Below, one piece after another: positions 31,594-35,562 of a stretch of 35,562 nucleotides of DNA. Both the position numbers and the translations under genes were made by a program. Position 1 is the stretch's first letter. Each line of letters starts with the position of its first letter. The stretch lies in assembly GCA_030685235.1 (NCBI GenBank), contig MU839299.1:1-35562 (forward strand), given 5' to 3'. This DNA is from Copromyces sp. CBS 386.78. Its lineage: Eukaryota > Ascomycota > Sordariomycetes > Sordariales > Sordariaceae. The notes under the pieces were generated by a model. The model saw nothing but the letters and a program-made list of their open reading frames with translations, made no database searches and was not told where the DNA came from.

Positions 31594-34400
31594 ATTTTAA
31601 CGTTTCCGGAGTTAAAGAGAACCGAATTATAATAATAGATCCGGCCCTATATAGTACGGCATTCTACGAATAAGAATTTTTTAAAATTCCTTTTAATTTC
31701 CTTTAATTACGCTTTCCTTATTAAATTTATTAAATAGGCGAATATATTTTAAAAAAGGGTTAATTTCTTATAAATCTCTATTATTAAATCGTTTACCAAC
31801 GTTTCGTCTATAATTTTTAAATTATAAAAGTAAATTATTCCGACGAAAATTTCCGGATCCCTTTTATTTTTTAAAACGTAAGAATTATTAACGAAAATAT
31901 CCTTTTCTAGTAAGACCTTATTTTTTATTAGGAAGTATTTATTACCTTTATATTTCGGGATATCCTCTGGTTTGCGGTTTAATATATTAGGGCGGACTTA
32001 TAGCGAACCCGGTTAATACTAGATAATAAAATTAAGGCAGGAAAAAAATTATAATTATTTTATATACTATAGTATTAATTATTTACTAATTATAAACGAT
32101 TTTAATCCTTTATAATCTATTAAAATTTCGAACGACTATTATATTCCCTCTAATTCTAATTTCTATTCCTCTAACGCCTTAATAATAGTAAATAACTCTT
32201 TATTATAAATATTGTAATTATATTCCGCTAACGAATATTATTAATTAAAGTAAGTTACCGGCTATAATACCCCGTTTTCATTATATTAAAAAAGAGTACC
32301 GCTATAAGCCTAATTTAAAATATCCGTTTCTATAACCGTCTACTTAAATTAATTATAAATATATAATATTAATCTGCTAATAAAAATTCGTTTAAGCGCG
32401 TCGAAAGAATATTAATACTAGTCTTCCTATTTTTAATCTTTAACGGTCTTCTTTATTAGTTTATATAATAGTCCTATTAGGATAAAGAAATATTTAATAA
32501 ACCGCCAATAGAAATTAGCGAATTTTAAAAAACGTTATAGCGCCCTCTTAATATTTAGAGCCTTTTATAAAATAATTACTATTACCTTCTCTAAGTCTAT
32601 TTTAATATTTTTAAGGGTAATAATAAGCTTTAAATATTTAATTTATTTCGTATAGAAGTCGTATTTATCGATATCGATTTATAAATTTACATCGATTATT
32701 TTCCGTAGGACTTCGCTAATATACCTTATATAGTCCTCTTTGTTTTCCGAATAGATAAGGATATTATTAAGGTAAATAATAGCATATATATCGAAGATAT
32801 TATATAAAACGTTATTAATATAATTTTAGAATATCCCCGGTACCCCTTATAAATTAAATAGGTATATTAAAGATTTAAAAAATTTAAAGCGGGTAATAAA
32901 TATAATAAGCTATTCGTAGCCTTCCTTTATTTATATCCTATTAAATATATTAATATTATCGAACTTAATAAAGATTTTCGCCTTATAAATAATATTAAGG
33001 GTTTTTTTAATTAATGGAATTGGATATTATATTTTTAAAGTAATATTATTAATATTATAGTAGTTAATATAAATATAGACTCCCCTACCCGGCTTTTATA
33101 TTAATAGGATAAATAAAGCAGCAGCGGATTAAGAGGGACGGATAAACTTCTTTTTAAAATTTTCGTCAATTTACTTTTTAATAATAGTAGCTTCAATAAA
33201 TAATATTAATTTAAATTTAGCGTATAGTAATTACTCTCTTAACTTAAATTCGATTTTATAATTATATAAACGGTATAAGGGTATTTTATCGGTTAATATA
33301 AAAAGAAAAGCGTCGATATATAATTAATAATAATTTATTAATATTTTTTTTATTTCTTCCTTAATTTTCTAAAGCTTATCTACTTTATTAAAGAATTTTT
33401 AAATATCCTCCTCTATTACCTTTACTAAATAGACGTAACGGATAATCTCTTTATAAAGCGGTACGTTTTTAATTAAATCCCCTATTAAAGTAATAAATTT
33501 AATAATTACCGCTACCTCCTTTTCTATTTCAAATTCGTATTTACTAGCTATATTATTAATAAAAAAATAGAGGGAACGTAGAAAATTATCTTTATACTTT
33601 TCCTTTCGCCCTTCGATAATATTTTCTATAACTTCGTATATAGAATCCATTTCCCGGAACTTTAAAATAGTAATGAACCTCTCTAATTAAATATAATTAA
33701 TAATGTATAGCTAAAATTAATCTTTTTTGCAAATAAAATTAAAAGTAGTAGCGTTAAATTCCCTAATATTAATAGGGTTTATATTATCCTCAATATACTT
33801 ACTTACCCGAATACTAATATAATGTATGCCCGCTAATATACATTTCCTATTAAGTTTAATATATAATTCGTATAGTATATCCCGCTTAATTAGTATAAAG
33901 ACGGTAGTAATATTTATAATACCCTATATTTTCGCGCCTATATAGTATACAATAAGAGCCTACAACGGAGCTATTAATAGTACCTTAATAAGAAAATTGG
34001 AAGTCCGTTCTTTAAATCCTTTATCCTTAAATTAAGGAACCCTAATAAACTAATCTTCAATTTCTTCGTATTAAACTACCTCTTTACGGAGATAGCTTTT
34101 AAAGATATAAGGAAGAGAGGAAGGGAGTTTAGAATTATTCTAAGGAAGTGCCTTTTTATAAATATAGGTAGCTATAACGGAAACGGGGCTAGAGAGGGTT
34201 CAAAGTATTTCTATTTAATTATTAAGGAACCCTATTAATTAATAAATAGCAGTCCCTATAACCCGGGTAATTAAAATATATATTGCTTTTCTTATAATTA
34301 ATATATAATTTATAGAATTTTATCTAAAGGAACCCTAAAATAATCGGGTATTTACTAAAAAGGTCGTAAATTAAAAAAGTAATAACCTCTTTATAATAAC
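31594..34400 (-). pseudogene. Gypsy-3 reverse transcriptase and RNase H
   Basis: RNase H is near 32130-32340 on the minus strand (YNYNIYNKELFTIIKALEE). The reverse transcriptase catalytic box reads YLNN at 32763-32774 (both Asp turned to Asn), preceded by IKFDNINIFNRI and the L.GVPGIF.NYINNVLYNIF region. An 83-codon open part at 33399-33650 corresponds to the linker between protease and reverse transcriptase seen in Gypsy-2 (it shares VPLYKEIIR). The family is clear and function is lost. Confidence 0.8.
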
Positions 34401-34650
34401 CTATTTATAACCTTCTTATTACTCCTTTATTAATCGTACCTTTAATATTTCTATTTACGAATACGAATTTCTTAAAATAAAGAAGGCGGAAACGGGGAAA
34501 ATTATACTTTATAACGAAAGATCGGTTAATAAATGTAAACGTAAAATATCTACTATTAATAAAAGAAATATAATAATCTTTATATATACCAATAATTACG
34601 TACGTAAATAATAAAATTAAATTTAGAATAATACTATTTAGCAATTAAAT
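34401..34650 (-). pseudogene. Gypsy-3 protease
   Basis: A 79-codon open frame contains FINSRYFTFTFINRSFVIKY, closely matching the Gypsy-2 protease (INSSYFIFAFINYSF). The catalytic DSG reads NSR, consistent with G-to-A changes. Confidence 0.75.
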
Positions 34651-35471
34651 TCGTACTTCCTTTAAATCTATTAAAAAATCCTGTTATTTTTATAATTTAA
34701 TTACCCGGTTCGGCCTCTACGCGCGATTAGGCGTAGAGGCTAAATATTTTCCGGCTTATTATAATATTTACTGCCCGTAGCCAGCTTAATCGCAGGGGTT
34801 ATAATTATATTAACGGCTCTTACCGAACGGACCTCCGTAGGTTCCTACTTAGTACCGCTATTACCGTATTTACCCCTACTTTTCTTCTTTTTATTGGCCG
34901 ATTTATTATTAACGTAAAATTTATTACTTTAATTAATAGATTTAAAGTAATTACGGGTAATATAACCTTACTAATTATAATAGTAATAGAAGCCCTTCTG
35001 CCTTCGTTCTTTAAAAACTTCGGAATCGAATATAATAAAAAGATTTATAAAATTAAAATCTATTTAATTTCCTCCCTAATTTACAAATTTATCGGCTATA
35101 ACGGGAGGGGCTATTATAATATTTTTAAAAGAGGAGCCTAAATCTTTAAAAATACTTATAATTATTTTATTATAATAATTAGCGTTTTCTAATTTCCGAT
35201 TAACCTTCCTTACAAATTTTAATTATATAATATAATTATCCTTTTCAGAGAAATTCTAAGAGATTAAAATACTTTAAAGCCGTTTATTAAATTTATTACG
35301 AAAGTAATAAACCTTTATTATATCGTTAAATCCGTATTTATTTATAAATTTAATAAATTCAATTTCGAAACGTAGGAATAGAGTACTACCTTAATAAAAA
35401 TTAATAAAGTATTTATTAATATCCAATTTAACGTTAATATTATTATATTAATTTATAAAGTATATAAAAAA
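34651..35471 (-). pseudogene. Gypsy-3 gag, C-terminal part
   Basis: On the minus strand: FIKFINKYGFNDIIKVYYFRNKFNKRL (in part, 35350-35260), matching the Gypsy-2 gag; a CCHC knuckle near 34960-35000 reading YYYYN..GYITRNY, with Cys/His codons changed; then KSANKKKKSRGKYGN and a basic tail. Element C interrupts it at 35472, and the N-terminal part is not in the window. Confidence 0.7.
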
Positions 35472-35562
35472 GAGAGACTCTATCCGCACGTGGATAAAAC
35501 TCTATCCGCACGTGGATCCACTTTTTCCCTCACACATATCCCTAACCCTGCCATCCCCTCCC
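35472..35562. mobile_element. Element C: left end of a relative of elements A and B
   Basis: It starts GAGAGACTC and carries two CCGCACGTGG sites (35484-35493, 35506-35515) in the places where A and B have CCGTACGG. It then shares a 35-bp identical stretch with element A, from GATCCAC to AACCCT. After that the sequences differ. The right end is outside the window. Confidence 0.7.

Noticed and set aside
33399..33650. 83-codon minus-strand frame as an independent small gene
   Set aside because: It matches the protease-reverse transcriptase linker of Gypsy-2 and lies in the right place in Gypsy-3; it is a chance stop-free part of a dead polyprotein.

Overview
This window comes from a filamentous ascomycete (Pezizomycotina, probably Sordariomycetes). 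The signs are a wetA-type conidiation regulator, poly-Q/Ser-rich proteins, and long AT-rich tracts in which retrotransposon reading frames carry the marks of repeat-induced point mutation (RIP: C to T and G to A, so Trp/Gln codons become stops, knuckle Cys become Tyr, and catalytic Asp become Asn). No species was identified.

Layout. 1-1.3 kb: RIP-mutated end of a Ty1/Copia element. 1.3-11.3 kb: a GC-balanced gene island with two genes on the minus strand, a 477-codon gene of unknown function (7985-9418) and wetA (3681-6509). The island also holds a solo LTR (1748-1967) and an unmutated 263-bp terminal-inverted-repeat MITE (2068-2330). 11.3-13.7 kb: a RIP-mutated Tc1/mariner element. 13.68-14.16 kb: a GC-balanced block with nothing recognised. 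14.2-14.57 kb: a Copia-like gag fragment.

14.57 kb to the end is one nested stack of Ty3/Gypsy elements that I could take apart from target-site duplications. Gypsy-2 (plus strand) starts with its 5' LTR at 14571. Its gag is split by a complete Gypsy-1 chromovirus (15507-23612, 5-bp duplication GAAAG; removing it restores the gag frame). Its integrase region is split by a 786-bp DNA-transposon-like element B (28221-29006, 8-bp duplication) and then by Gypsy-3 on the minus strand (3' LTR at 29460-29767, running out of the window). Gypsy-1 is itself hit by element A (21150-21916, same family as B). Gypsy-3 is hit by a nearly unmutated solo LTR (31362-31593, duplication ATTTT) and by a diverged relative of A/B that runs off the window end (35472).

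The most interesting signals are: (1) an LTR lineage whose LTRs do not end in TG...CA but in TATCAC...GTGATA (or TATTAC...GTAATA), with a hairpin at the 5' tip; (2) RIP that spares roughly the outer 100 bp of each element while mutating the inner part, seen at every element edge I could examine; (3) non-autonomous A/B/C elements with long TIRs, paired terminal palindromes and an interior made of a two-word tandem array.

wetA is expected to be under AbaA/BrlA control; candidate sites lie in the 1.4-kb region between the two genes. Nothing in the transposon tracts looks capable of making a functional protein.
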